Assembly: GCA_016777395.1 (NCBI GenBank)
Contig: JADHRO010000036.1
Location: 1-12,725, forward strand
DNA: 12,725 nucleotides
Origin: Chitinophagales bacterium
Lineage (GTDB): Bacteria; Bacteroidota; Bacteroidia; Chitinophagales; UBA8649
Direction of reading: 5' to 3'
Shown: positions 1 through 7,178 of the stretch, one piece after another
Layout of the letters: the number at the start of each line of letters is the position of its first letter
How positions within the stretch are numbered: the stretch's first letter is position 1
The notes under the pieces: generated by a model
The model's input: only the letters and a program-made list of their open reading frames with translations
Database searches by the model: none
What the model was told of the DNA's origin: nothing
Position numbers and translations under genes: made by a program

Positions 1-737
1 CTAATGTTTCTACCTTCTCGACCGATTATTTGACCTTTTTGATCGTCTGATTCTAAATTGAAAACTGAAACGGTGTTTTCAATAGCATGTTCTGCTGCAG
101 TCCGCTGGATAGTCTGAATAACAATTTTCTTCGCTTCTTTATTGGCTTGAGCTTTCGCTTCATCCATTATTTGTTTGATATGAGACATCGCATCGGTCTT
201 TGCTTCTTTCTTAAGTGTCTCGATTAATTCCTCTTTAGCATCTGAAGCAGAAAGGTTTGATATTTTCTCTAGTTTGTTAACAAACTCCTCATGCTGCTTA
301 TCAACCTTTTCTTTCTTGATGGACATTAGCTCAACTTGTTCGCTTAAATTAGATTTTAAAGTATCTAATTCTTTCTCTTTTCGAGAATTCTCTTCTATTT
401 TTTTACTAATGTTTTGTTGATTTTCTTTAATCTGTTGTTCCTTTTGTCTTAAGCGCTCCTTTCGTTCACTGGTTTCTTCTTCGAAGTTAGCTTTCTTTTG
501 AATGAAATTTTCTTTGGTCTCAAGTATTTTACTTTGCTTGATACTTTCAGATTTTGCTTTAGCTTTTTCAAAGAAAGTGTCGGACTTCGCTTTTGCATTA
601 CTAATAATTAACTCGGCTTCTTTTTTAGCAGCTTCATCAATTTCTTTGGCTTTGCTATTGGTTAACATTTTACCAATTACAAGGCCTACTGCTAGGCAAA
701 CAACACTGGCAATTATTGGTACTATCATTGGATTCAT
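1..737 (-). CDS. rny: Ribonuclease Y, N-terminal part (runs off the left edge)
   Basis: RNase Y is a membrane-anchored endoribonuclease that starts mRNA decay. The first 245 residues are visible. Residues 4-22 form one hydrophobic N-terminal helix (MIVPIIASVVCLAVGLVIG region). Residues about 25-215 are a long, highly charged Lys/Glu-rich coiled coil with many Ala-Lys repeats. The start of the KH RNA-binding domain follows, with its GxxG loop visible as IIGREGRNI at 237-245. The HD phosphodiesterase domain would lie beyond the window. The ATG at 737 is the first in frame and sits directly before the membrane helix. It is the last visible gene of the minus-strand directon, 65 bases after the zapA stop, and a zapA-rny order is common in Bacteroidota. 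Identification is by family pattern: membrane helix, coiled coil, then KH. Confidence 0.95.
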   Translation of the reverse strand, partial: MNPMIVPIIASVVCLAVGLVIGKMLTNSKAKEIDEAAKKEAELIISNAKAKSDTFFEKAKAKSESIKQSKILETKENFIQKKANFEEETSERKERLRQKEQQIKENQQNISKKIEENSRKEKELDTLKSNLSEQVELMSIKKEKVDKQHEEFVNKLEKISNLSASDAKEELIETLKKEAKTDAMSHIKQIMDEAKAQANKEAKKIVIQTIQRTAAEHAIENTVSVFNLESDDQKGQIIGREGRNI

Positions 738-802
738 TTTACTTCGTTTAAAATTAAAAAATAAAGTAAGATCACCGAATCGGAAGGAGGTAAATAAAAT
801 TC

Positions 803-1096
803 TTAGCCTTTTAAGATTTGCTCTAATTTTGAAAGTTCACTTTCAAAATTAAGCTCATTTGAATTTTTAATTCTTTGACTTTCAATATTCTGTACTGCAT
901 ACATCAAAGCGCTCATGGCTAAATAATCCTGTTTGTCTTTAGCGGCATACATCTGCTGAAATTGCTTCACTTTATCATTAATCTCCTTAGCAGCATTTCT
1001 CACATCTTCTTCTTCACTCTTTTTTATCTTTAAAGGGTAAGGTCGATCCGCAATTATCACATTGATGTTAATAATGTCTGCTGAGTCTTTATTCAT
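803..1096 (-). CDS. zapA: Cell division protein ZapA
   Basis: ZapA is a small cytoplasmic protein that binds FtsZ and cross-links or stabilises the division ring. The 97-residue product has the usual layout: an N-terminal globular part with the typical IADRPYPLKI segment (about residues 13-22), then a helix and a C-terminal coiled coil (about 30-95) containing the family-like stretch DYLAMSALMYAVQ. An in-frame TTG at 1117 would add seven residues and overlap the upstream gene by 20 bases. The ATG at 1096 is preferred because it lies one base after the upstream stop (TAAAATG), a typical reinitiation arrangement, and because the conserved part begins just after it. It follows the 98-residue coiled-coil gene and precedes rny. 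Length agrees with ZapA proteins, which are about 90-110 residues. Confidence 0.9.
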   Translation of the reverse strand: MNKDSADIININVIIADRPYPLKIKKSEEEDVRNAAKEINDKVKQFQQMYAAKDKQDYLAMSALMYAVQNIESQRIKNSNELNFESELSKLEQILKG

Positions 1097-1097
1097 T

Positions 1098-1394
1098 TTA
1101 ATGATTGAGCAAGGCAATACACCTATCTATCTCCTTTATATATTCGTTAATCTTACGCTTCAACTCTTTTGTCTCTTGTGGTTTGTCATCTCCACGGATA
1201 CTTTTTGCTAATTTAAGCGTTTGCAACTTTTGATTTAAGTCTTCTAGTTCTATTTTGTGAACATCTATTTCTTTAATCAACGCTAAATTAGTATTAATCA
1301 TTTCATTTTTCTCATTTTTTAGCAAGGCAATTTCCTCAATAAGTTTTTCTACTTGTTGATGAACAATTTTTATTCTGGAGGCACTACTATTCAT
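1098..1394 (-). CDS. Small coiled-coil protein between pheT and zapA
   Basis: This 98-residue cytoplasmic protein has no signal peptide and no membrane segment. Residues about 8-65 form a heptad-rich coiled coil, with a second charged helix at about 73-96 ending in EIDRCIALLNH. It is not a recognised enzyme. Its ATG overlaps the pheT stop by one base (TAATG) and its stop is one base before the zapA ATG, so all three are likely translationally coupled. Similar short coiled-coil proteins occur at this position in many Bacteroidota, usually annotated as hypothetical. Being small, coiled-coil and next to zapA, it could be a functional analogue of the ZapA partner ZapB, but this is inference from context and shape only. 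Function is unknown. Confidence 0.85.
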   Translation of the reverse strand: MNSSASRIKIVHQQVEKLIEEIALLKNEKNEMINTNLALIKEIDVHKIELEDLNQKLQTLKLAKSIRGDDKPQETKELKRKINEYIKEIDRCIALLNH

Positions 1395-3787
1395 TATTTT
1401 CTAATTGTTGCATTAAAATTTTTTTCTAAGGTCGCAATTATTTTATTCATTGTTGCATCTATCTCCTCATCGGTGAGTGTTTTCATCTTATCCTGTAGTT
1501 TGAAATTTATAGCATAAGACTTTTTGCCCTCACCAATTTTATCCTTGCTTTTGAATATATCAAACAAATCTAATCCTTTTAGTAATGAACCTGCATGTTG
1601 GGTTATTTTATTTTTAACAGCCTCAAATTCTATTTCATCATCCAGTATTACGGCTAAATCTCTGTTAACCTCAGGAAATTTTGATTGCTCCTCAAAACGA
1701 ATTTTTTGATTATTTAAAACAGTCATAATTTTATTCAAGTGGAAAAATGACACAAATACCTCTTGCTCTATTTCAAATAGGGCTAGTTGATCTGTATCAA
1801 CAGGTCTTATATCAACAAGGATATCTTTTTTCTTCTGAAAATACACAGTGCTATCGTCAGCACTTACCCACTTGCCTGTTAGTTTTAAGTTTCCAAATAG
1901 GGCTTCGGCGATTCCTTTTAAATGAAATATTGAGGTGTTTTGCTTTGGACTTATCCAATTAGCATGGGTGACTTCTCCGGTATAGTAGAGCGCTAGTTGG
2001 GCGTCTTGTGTGTGGTCGACATGGTAAATATTGCCAAACTCATAAAACTTTAAGTTGGCTTGTTTTCTGTTGATATTATGCCGCAAGACTTGAAGCGCTT
2101 CTGGCAATAAAGACGCTCTCATACTATCTAAATCTGAGGTCATACTGTTTTGCAACTTGACTAACTTTTTCCCTTCAGGATAAAACTTGGATTGACTAAT
2201 AGAGTTTGTCATGATTTCGGAGAAGCCAAATCCGTTTAAAGTATGCCCAATTCTTTCTTTTAACTGGTGCTCATCTATGCCTTCATGGAAGGAAAGTGTG
2301 GATCGAACCGTGGAAGGAGTTTGGATATTGTTGAAACCATATATCCGCATCACCTCTTCAATTACATCAACTTCTCTGAGTACGTCAGCTCTCGATAAAG
2401 GAGAAAGTATGCTTAATCGATCAACATCTTCATCGATTACTTCAAATTCTAGATCGATTAAAATTTGTTTTACTAAACTCATCTCAAACTGATGGCCTGA
2501 AAGGCTATTCAGTTTTTGTAATCTTAAGGAGATTTCTTTCTTTTTTATCTCTTCGGGATATTCATCATACCAATCACTTGCTACATTTCCGCCCGCTATT
2601 TCCTCTAATAACTGCACCGCTCTTTCTAAGGCAATGATAGCAATAGATGGGTCAGCTCCTTTTTCATAACGTTGAGCGGCATCAGTTCTTAATCCGTGTC
2701 GCGTGGATGTTTTTCTAATGGTTCCACTTTCAAAATAAGCACTTTCTAAAAAGATCGAATGTGTTTGATCGGTAACACCCGATTTGATTCCGCCAAATAC
2801 TCCCGCCATACACATCGGTTCGCTTGTATTACATATCATAAGGTCATCCGCATATAGCGTTCTCTCTACCTCATCTAGGCTCACAAATTTACTTCCTTTA
2901 GGGAGGTTTTTGACGATAATTGTATCACCTTTTACTTGTTCCCAATCGAATGCATGCAAAGCCTGGCCATATTCTTTAAGAACATAATTGCTTATATCCA
3001 CGACATTGTTAATCGGTCTAACACCAATGGAAAGTAATCTTTGCTTTAACCAATCCGGAGATTCCTTAATTTGTAAATTCTCAAGGATAACTCCCGCGTA
3101 CCTAGGACAAGCGAGAGTATTCTCCACTTTTATACTTGCTTTTAAGGCATTCCCCGCGGTCTTTACAGTAACTTTTGGCAGCTTAACCCTTAGCTTATTC
3201 TCTCTAAAGACATTTAGAGCAGCAGCAATATCTTTTGCTACTCCAATATGACCCATTGCATCTGTTCTGTTGGGGGTTAAGCCAATTTCAAAAACAAAGT
3301 CTTCATCTATATTGTATAATGTTGAAAGGAGCGTACCTACCGGGATTTGATTGCTCAAAACCATGATTCCTTCGTGACTGCTTCCTAAACCTATTTCATC
3401 TTCAGCACAAATCATTCCTTCTGAGGGTTCGCCTCTGAGCTTTGCTTTTTTGATGGTAAAACATTCTCCATTAATAGGATATATTGTTGTTCCCACGGTT
3501 GCTACCGCGACCTTTTGTCCAATGCCTAAGTTTGATGCCCCACAAACAATATTTAGATTTTGTTCTTCTCCTATATCAACGGTGGCTATTGAGAGTTTAT
3601 CTGCGTTTGGATGCTTTTCTTTGCTTATCACTTCCCCGACCACCAATCCTTTTAGTCCTCCTGGCACCATACTAAATGGCTCAACATGCTCTACTTCCAA
3701 GCCTGTATTCGTTAAAATCTCAGCTAACTCCCAAGGGGTCTGGTCGATTGCCAATAATTCTTTCAGCCAATTATAAGATATTTTCAT
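1394..3787 (-). CDS. pheT: Phenylalanine--tRNA ligase beta subunit
   Basis: PheT is the large subunit of the alpha2-beta2 enzyme that charges tRNA-Phe with phenylalanine. The beta subunit binds tRNA and carries the editing site. The 797 residues are a full-length bacterial-type chain. Domains are an N-terminal helix pair, an EMAP/OB-fold tRNA-binding domain (about 40-155, with HPNADKL at 59-65, IVCGA at 80-84 and the LRGEPSEGMICAEDE segment at 118-131), and B3/B4 editing domain (about 210-380, with VRPINNVVDISNYV at 256-269). B5 (about 400-475) and the catalytic-like core follow, then a C-terminal FDX-ACB anticodon-binding domain (about 703-796, starting FPEVNRDLAV). The pheS gene is not here; it is commonly unlinked in Bacteroidota. 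The start is only 13 bases after the Omp28-like gene stop, and the stop overlaps the next start. Confidence 0.98.
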   Translation of the reverse strand: MKISYNWLKELLAIDQTPWELAEILTNTGLEVEHVEPFSMVPGGLKGLVVGEVISKEKHPNADKLSIATVDIGEEQNLNIVCGASNLGIGQKVAVATVGTTIYPINGECFTIKKAKLRGEPSEGMICAEDEIGLGSSHEGIMVLSNQIPVGTLLSTLYNIDEDFVFEIGLTPNRTDAMGHIGVAKDIAAALNVFRENKLRVKLPKVTVKTAGNALKASIKVENTLACPRYAGVILENLQIKESPDWLKQRLLSIGVRPINNVVDISNYVLKEYGQALHAFDWEQVKGDTIIVKNLPKGSKFVSLDEVERTLYADDLMICNTSEPMCMAGVFGGIKSGVTDQTHSIFLESAYFESGTIRKTSTRHGLRTDAAQRYEKGADPSIAIIALERAVQLLEEIAGGNVASDWYDEYPEEIKKKEISLRLQKLNSLSGHQFEMSLVKQILIDLEFEVIDEDVDRLSILSPLSRADVLREVDVIEEVMRIYGFNNIQTPSTVRSTLSFHEGIDEHQLKERIGHTLNGFGFSEIMTNSISQSKFYPEGKKLVKLQNSMTSDLDSMRASLLPEALQVLRHNINRKQANLKFYEFGNIYHVDHTQDAQLALYYTGEVTHANWISPKQNTSIFHLKGIAEALFGNLKLTGKWVSADDSTVYFQKKKDILVDIRPVDTDQLALFEIEQEVFVSFFHLNKIMTVLNNQKIRFEEQSKFPEVNRDLAVILDDEIEFEAVKNKITQHAGSLLKGLDLFDIFKSKDKIGEGKKSYAINFKLQDKMKTLTDEEIDATMNKIIATLEKNFNATIRK

Positions 3788-3800
3788 TTTTTTATTCTTA

Positions 3801-4664
3801 TTAAGGGATTAGTTCAGCCATAGTGGCCGTTTCAATATCATCATTATCAAGTCGCACAAATGCTACCACATACATATGATTCATCGTCCATAGCTTATTG
3901 GTATCATAGTCATCAATATCAATTTTAAATTCCTTGATGATGACTGTGTTTTGCGTTACATCACTACCAATATTAGCACCAATTAAGGGGGAAATAGATT
4001 GGCGAAGCACAAACTCATGTTCATAGTTACTAATCTTGACGCTACCATCTAATTGCTCTGCAATAATTTCACTTTCAGTAAGGTAGAATCCTAAATTGTG
4101 GTTGGGTGCATTTTGATTATAGCTTAGTATTATTCTGTATCTAACTGTTCTTTCTGTTTCGTCTGCATCAATAATTTCTAGGTTCATTTTTACAAAGCTG
4201 CTCTGCGCTAACTCATTATTTACAAGACCAGACCAAGTGCCAGGAGATTGTTGAAGTCGACTTCCATTTATTATTTTACGATTAACAAATGTCGATGGTT
4301 TGACGCCTACCGGACCCAAACTGCTTGCCAAATTATTGGCATCACTATTTCTTAAATCTTGATCGTTTCCGTAGGGTAAGGCTAGAAAGTCGCTATGAAC
4401 GGTAACGGGCACAAATCGATCACCTAAACTATTAAACAGACCATTGGTTATAGCATTGCCTAATGGACAATTAGAACACCTTACACCTGAGAATTCTTCA
4501 AAAAGAACATTTTTATTGACCGATGGGATAGGAGTAGCCGAGACATAGCTCGTATCAACTAATGTGGCTTGTTCTTCTTCAAAATTTATAAACGGGCCTT
4601 CCTCTTCACACGCACTAAGAAGGATAAACAGACCTAATAGAAAACCTATATTTTTCATCTTCAT
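3801..4664 (-). CDS. Omp28-like outer-membrane lipoprotein with thioredoxin-type CxxC
   Basis: This 287-residue exported lipoprotein has a lysine-rich start, a hydrophobic stretch and the lipobox LLSAC, so Cys19 is the predicted lipidated residue. The mature protein begins C-EEEGP; this acidic patch resembles lipoprotein export signals that place Bacteroidota lipoproteins on the cell surface. Residues about 50-130 look like a thioredoxin fold: a beta strand (KNVLFEEFSG), then C63-S-N-C66, and later GVKPSTFVNR with Pro123 in the place of the cis-proline. These are features of the Omp28-related family. The C-terminal half (about 145-287) is beta-rich and not assigned. C63 and C66 are the only cysteines besides the lipid-anchoring one. 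Start at M1 or M3 is possible. The gene lies 17 bases after the barrel gene and is probably in its operon. Redox activity is inferred, not known. Confidence 0.85.
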   Translation of the reverse strand: MKMKNIGFLLGLFILLSACEEEGPFINFEEEQATLVDTSYVSATPIPSVNKNVLFEEFSGVRCSNCPLGNAITNGLFNSLGDRFVPVTVHSDFLALPYGNDQDLRNSDANNLASSLGPVGVKPSTFVNRKIINGSRLQQSPGTWSGLVNNELAQSSFVKMNLEIIDADETERTVRYRIILSYNQNAPNHNLGFYLTESEIIAEQLDGSVKISNYEHEFVLRQSISPLIGANIGSDVTQNTVIIKEFKIDIDDYDTNKLWTMNHMYVVAFVRLDNDDIETATMAELIP

Positions 4665-4681
4665 TATTTTTTATTTATAAA

Positions 4682-6331
4682 CTAGAAGCTAGTATTTAAT
4701 CCAGCTCTTACGCCATTAAACGCTGGCTCTAATCTACATATTCCCCCGGTACAAACAATTCCCTCTACTTGTCTTACATATGAAATGAAAAACCGGTGAG
4801 GACCTTCAGTATAAGACGTATAAACGGAGTAGTAATGTTCATTTTTGCTTGATTTATTTGGTCCAGGTTTGAAGTTCCACATATCTGAAATGGAGATTGA
4901 TAATTTGGGTGCCATATTAAATTCAATCAAGGCATACAGCCATTGCCCAAAATCCCGCTGCGCACTTTGATATTGAGCTTCAAAACGCAAGGATTTCTTT
5001 CTATCTAACTTGTAAGTCAACTCAAAAAATGGAGAATAGACTTGCACATCCGTTGGGAGGTTTGCAGGTCCCTCATAAAATTCTTGATTGTATTGAACGA
5101 ACTGTAAACCAATTAATGTCTTCACTTTCTTACTAACCTTCCATTCTGTATCTAGGTATAATTCTCGAAACAAGTTGTCTGCTGCATAGCTTTCAAGTTT
5201 GATTTTATTGCGATGAATTTCGGAAAAGCTGTAATTAAAGGTTATTCCTTTTTTCGGCGTATACGTTCCATCCAATGAGAAGGAGGTTTCCTCTATTTCT
5301 TGAGAGGCAGGTTGGTATCTAGCCGGTAATCTCAATGAGTTTTGGCGGTTGGTGGGAGGTATAAAATTGAGTGCTCCATTGATTAATGTCTCATTGTCCT
5401 CAGGGGAAGTTCTAAATTGGAAATTATCCGTCCGTTTAAACTGAGCAGAAATGCCAAAACCTTTTTTAGAATAGGTTAAACTGGTATAGATAATATTTCC
5501 AGGCTTGTTGGAATATACATTAAATAAAGGATCAACAATAGATTTATTTAAAGGATCATTAATTGCTTCAGATGTTTTAAATGCTCCTTCAATAAACCAG
5601 GAAACTTTACCTATATTAAGTCTGTTGTATAAAGAAAAAACATAGGTATTATATTTTGGTATAAAGCGATCTTTTAATTCATATCCGTTAATTACGTTAG
5701 CAATAGTTGTCATAGATTCTTCATCTATCGTTCTATTCACTGCTGAAATACCAGGGCTAAATGTTACTTTTTCACCAACACTTAAATAGCCTTCCACGTT
5801 GACTCCTTTAATGATAGGATTATAAAAACTAAGTCTGTTTTTACGAACCCCAACAAAACCTTTTGCAAACCAATTATCATTAAATTGATATTTTGCCTTA
5901 ACTCCAAAAATAGCGTTGTCGATACCTAGGAACCGGTTTTCATAGGCCCTAAAAGTAATACCACTTCCGAATTGGTCATAAAAGTGCCCTCCGGTGATTG
6001 TGAGCTTCTTAAAATCTTTTTCTACGTACCAACGACCTACACCGAAAGCCGTGTATGCATCCTCGTTCGGATTGTGGAATCTAGAATTCATAAACATATC
6101 CAATCGAATACCCGTTCTGAAGCCCCATTCATCATTACTGTAATTGACCGTTAGCCAACCATCAGCAGAAGATTTCAAATCATCATAATGGTTTGTCCCT
6201 GAAGCCCCAATTGTACTATCTTTAACATAGTAATCGTTCCTTAGTTCTAAATCACCTGAGATAAAGCCTTGTGCATGGATGCTTTGAGCAATCGAAAGAA
6301 GTAAAAACGTAAAAGTGAATAATTTATTCAT
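4682..6331 (-). CDS. Outer-membrane beta-barrel protein (DUF6029-like)
   Basis: This 549-residue protein begins with a clear Sec signal peptide (MNKLFTFTFLLLSIAQSIHA, cleavage before QGF). The rest is made of alternating aromatic/polar strands typical of outer-membrane beta-barrels and ends in Phe, the usual barrel-assembly signature. It resembles the Bacteroidota-specific family annotated as DUF6029, whose function is unknown. No plug domain or TonB box is visible, so it is not a standard TonB-dependent receptor. Notably, the mature protein has only two cysteines, C527 and C532 (VCTGGIC), in a loop before the last strand, and these probably form a disulfide. An in-frame TTG at 6334 could add one residue, but ATG at 6331 is the better start. 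It is the first gene of the minus-strand directon, divergent from the TlpA-type gene. Confidence 0.85.
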   Translation of the reverse strand: MNKLFTFTFLLLSIAQSIHAQGFISGDLELRNDYYVKDSTIGASGTNHYDDLKSSADGWLTVNYSNDEWGFRTGIRLDMFMNSRFHNPNEDAYTAFGVGRWYVEKDFKKLTITGGHFYDQFGSGITFRAYENRFLGIDNAIFGVKAKYQFNDNWFAKGFVGVRKNRLSFYNPIIKGVNVEGYLSVGEKVTFSPGISAVNRTIDEESMTTIANVINGYELKDRFIPKYNTYVFSLYNRLNIGKVSWFIEGAFKTSEAINDPLNKSIVDPLFNVYSNKPGNIIYTSLTYSKKGFGISAQFKRTDNFQFRTSPEDNETLINGALNFIPPTNRQNSLRLPARYQPASQEIEETSFSLDGTYTPKKGITFNYSFSEIHRNKIKLESYAADNLFRELYLDTEWKVSKKVKTLIGLQFVQYNQEFYEGPANLPTDVQVYSPFFELTYKLDRKKSLRFEAQYQSAQRDFGQWLYALIEFNMAPKLSISISDMWNFKPGPNKSSKNEHYYSVYTSYTEGPHRFFISYVRQVEGIVCTGGICRLEPAFNGVRAGLNTSF

Positions 6332-6384
6332 CAAAAGGAGTTAATTGATTGGTAAAATTAAGATATTAGCTGTGATAACAAAAG

Positions 6385-6415
6385 CAAAATCTTTAATATT
6401 CTATTTTGGCACAAA
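6385..6415 (-). promoter_or_regulatory. Candidate Bacteroidota-type promoter for the barrel gene directon
   Basis: Read on the minus strand there is TTTG (6415-6412), a 19-base spacer, then AGATTTTG (6392-6385). The Bacteroidota sigma-ABfr consensus is TTTG-N19-TAnnTTTG, so the spacing is right and only the leading TA is replaced. It would give an untranslated leader of roughly 45 bases before the barrel gene ATG at 6331. The -33 element lies inside the spacer of an inverted repeat. No mapped start is available, so this is a pattern match of modest strength. Confidence 0.35.
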
Positions 6416-6424
6416 GATTGCCAA
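6406..6424. promoter_or_regulatory. Inverted repeat in the divergent region, possible operator
   Basis: A perfect 6-bp inverted repeat, TTGGCA, seven bases, TGCCAA, lies between the barrel gene and the tlpA-like gene. It covers the candidate -33 element of the minus-strand promoter and lies 22 bases before the tlpA-like ATG, so a bound dimeric regulator could affect both directions. The symmetry does not extend beyond six bases per arm. No regulator gene is nearby. It could also be a chance dyad. Confidence 0.3.
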
Positions 6425-6445
6425 TTATTAACCAAATAACAAAAT

Positions 6446-6976
6446 ATGAAAATGTATCGTAAATCAATACTCACAGGGCTAGTTTTGGCTTTTGGCTTTT
6501 TTGTCTTAAATGCACAAAATAATCCAACAAAACAGGTTTTTACGGAAAAGCAATTGCCTAGCTTAAGTCTAAATGATATGTATGGGAAGAAGGTTGAGGT
6601 TGCTAAGTATGGCAAGAATGAAAAAATAACGGTGCTCAGTTTTTGGGCTACCTGGTGTTCTCCATGTAAAAAGGAACTCAATAATATTTCATATTTGTAT
6701 GAAGATTGGCAGGATGACTATGATATGGAGTTAGTGGCTATTTCAATTGATGATGTTCGAAATACATCTAAAGTAAAGACTTATGTGGATGGTCAAGCAT
6801 GGGATTATGATGTTTTACTGGATACCAATGAAGACTTAAAGCGTATGATGAACTTCCAAACTGTTCCTTACACGGTTTTAATTGATCAACGGGGCAAAAT
6901 AGTATACACGCATTCAGGCTATGTTGAGGGAGATGAGTATATATTAGAAGATCATATAAAGGAATTGATAAAATAA
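6446..6976 (+). CDS. Exported TlpA-family thiol-disulfide oxidoreductase
   Basis: This 176-residue thioredoxin-like protein has an N-terminal signal peptide or membrane anchor (about residues 5-23, FVLNAQ, cleavage probably before Gln24), so it acts in the periplasm. The mature part is a TlpA/ResA-like domain: a strand (ITVLSFWATW), the active site C71-S-P-C74 after WATW, a helix, VAISIDD at 97-103, and TVPYT with the cis-proline Pro141. The central insertion expected for this family is present. The only two cysteines are the active-site pair. Family members reduce or exchange disulfides in exported proteins, for example in cytochrome c maturation; no cytochrome gene is present here. The natural partners suggested by context are the divergent barrel and Omp28-like proteins, which also have single cysteine pairs. 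The start could be M1 or M3. Confidence 0.92.
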   Translation: MKMYRKSILTGLVLAFGFFVLNAQNNPTKQVFTEKQLPSLSLNDMYGKKVEVAKYGKNEKITVLSFWATWCSPCKKELNNISYLYEDWQDDYDMELVAISIDDVRNTSKVKTYVDGQAWDYDVLLDTNEDLKRMMNFQTVPYTVLIDQRGKIVYTHSGYVEGDEYILEDHIKELIK

Positions 6977-7010
6977 TTTAGGCGCATTCAATTGCATTTG
7001 AAATGACGTT

Positions 7011-7048
7011 TTAAGCACCTGAATTTAAGCTCTAATTTCAGGCCTTAA
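7011..7048 (+). terminator. Long imperfect hairpin after the tlpA-like gene, possible terminator
   Basis: Outer arms TTAAG (7011-7015) and CTTAA (7044-7048) enclose inner arms CCTGAA (7018-7023) and TTCAGG (7037-7042), then TTA/TAA around the loop AGCTC (7028-7032). This gives about 14 base pairs with one T-T mismatch and a small internal loop. It starts 34 bases after the tlpA-like stop. No run of T follows it on either strand, so it is not a classic intrinsic terminator. It might instead be an mRNA 3'-end stabiliser. Confidence 0.4.
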
Positions 7049-7121
7049 TTGTGGTATTTGAGCAAATCAACTTTCTTCTAGTTAGGTTTCTAAATGCTTC
7101 AACCATAGTGTCAAAATTCAA

Positions 7122-7153
7122 TTCGTCTAAATATCTATTAAGCCTTATCTTTG
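7122..7153 (+). promoter_or_regulatory. Candidate Bacteroidota-type promoter for pruA
   Basis: TATCTTTG at 7146-7153 matches the Bacteroidota -7 consensus TAnnTTTG exactly. TTCG at 7122-7125, 20 bases upstream, is a one-mismatch version of the TTTG -33 element. Transcription would begin around 7158-7161, leaving an AT-rich leader of about 20 bases before the ATG at 7179, usual for these bacteria. Confidence 0.5.
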
Positions 7154-7178
7154 CCATTCATATTAAAAATCAATCCAT

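Larger units (their letters stand above)
6977..7178. other. Intergenic region between tlpA-like gene and pruA
   Basis: This 202-bp stretch has no credible coding frame. It holds an imperfect hairpin (7011-7048) near the end of the tlpA-like gene and a candidate promoter for the next gene close to its right end. Nothing else is recognised. Confidence 0.6.

Noticed and set aside
738..802. 6S RNA gene next to zapA, as in gammaproteobacteria
   Set aside because: The gap is only 65 bases, far too short for a roughly 180-base 6S RNA, and no long hairpin is present.
502..852. Plus-strand open frame of 116 codons over the start of rny
   Set aside because: It is antisense to the RNase Y coiled coil; its hydrophobic look results from complementing Lys/Glu codons.
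1097..1117. TTG start for zapA at 1117
   Set aside because: The seven extra residues do not resemble ZapA and would overlap the upstream gene; the ATG at 1096 gives a TAAAATG coupling and normal length.
6358..6681. Minus-strand open frame of 107 codons overlapping the tlpA-like gene
   Set aside because: It lies antisense to a clear TlpA coding region, its start is inside that gene, and the translation is low-complexity with no recognisable domain.
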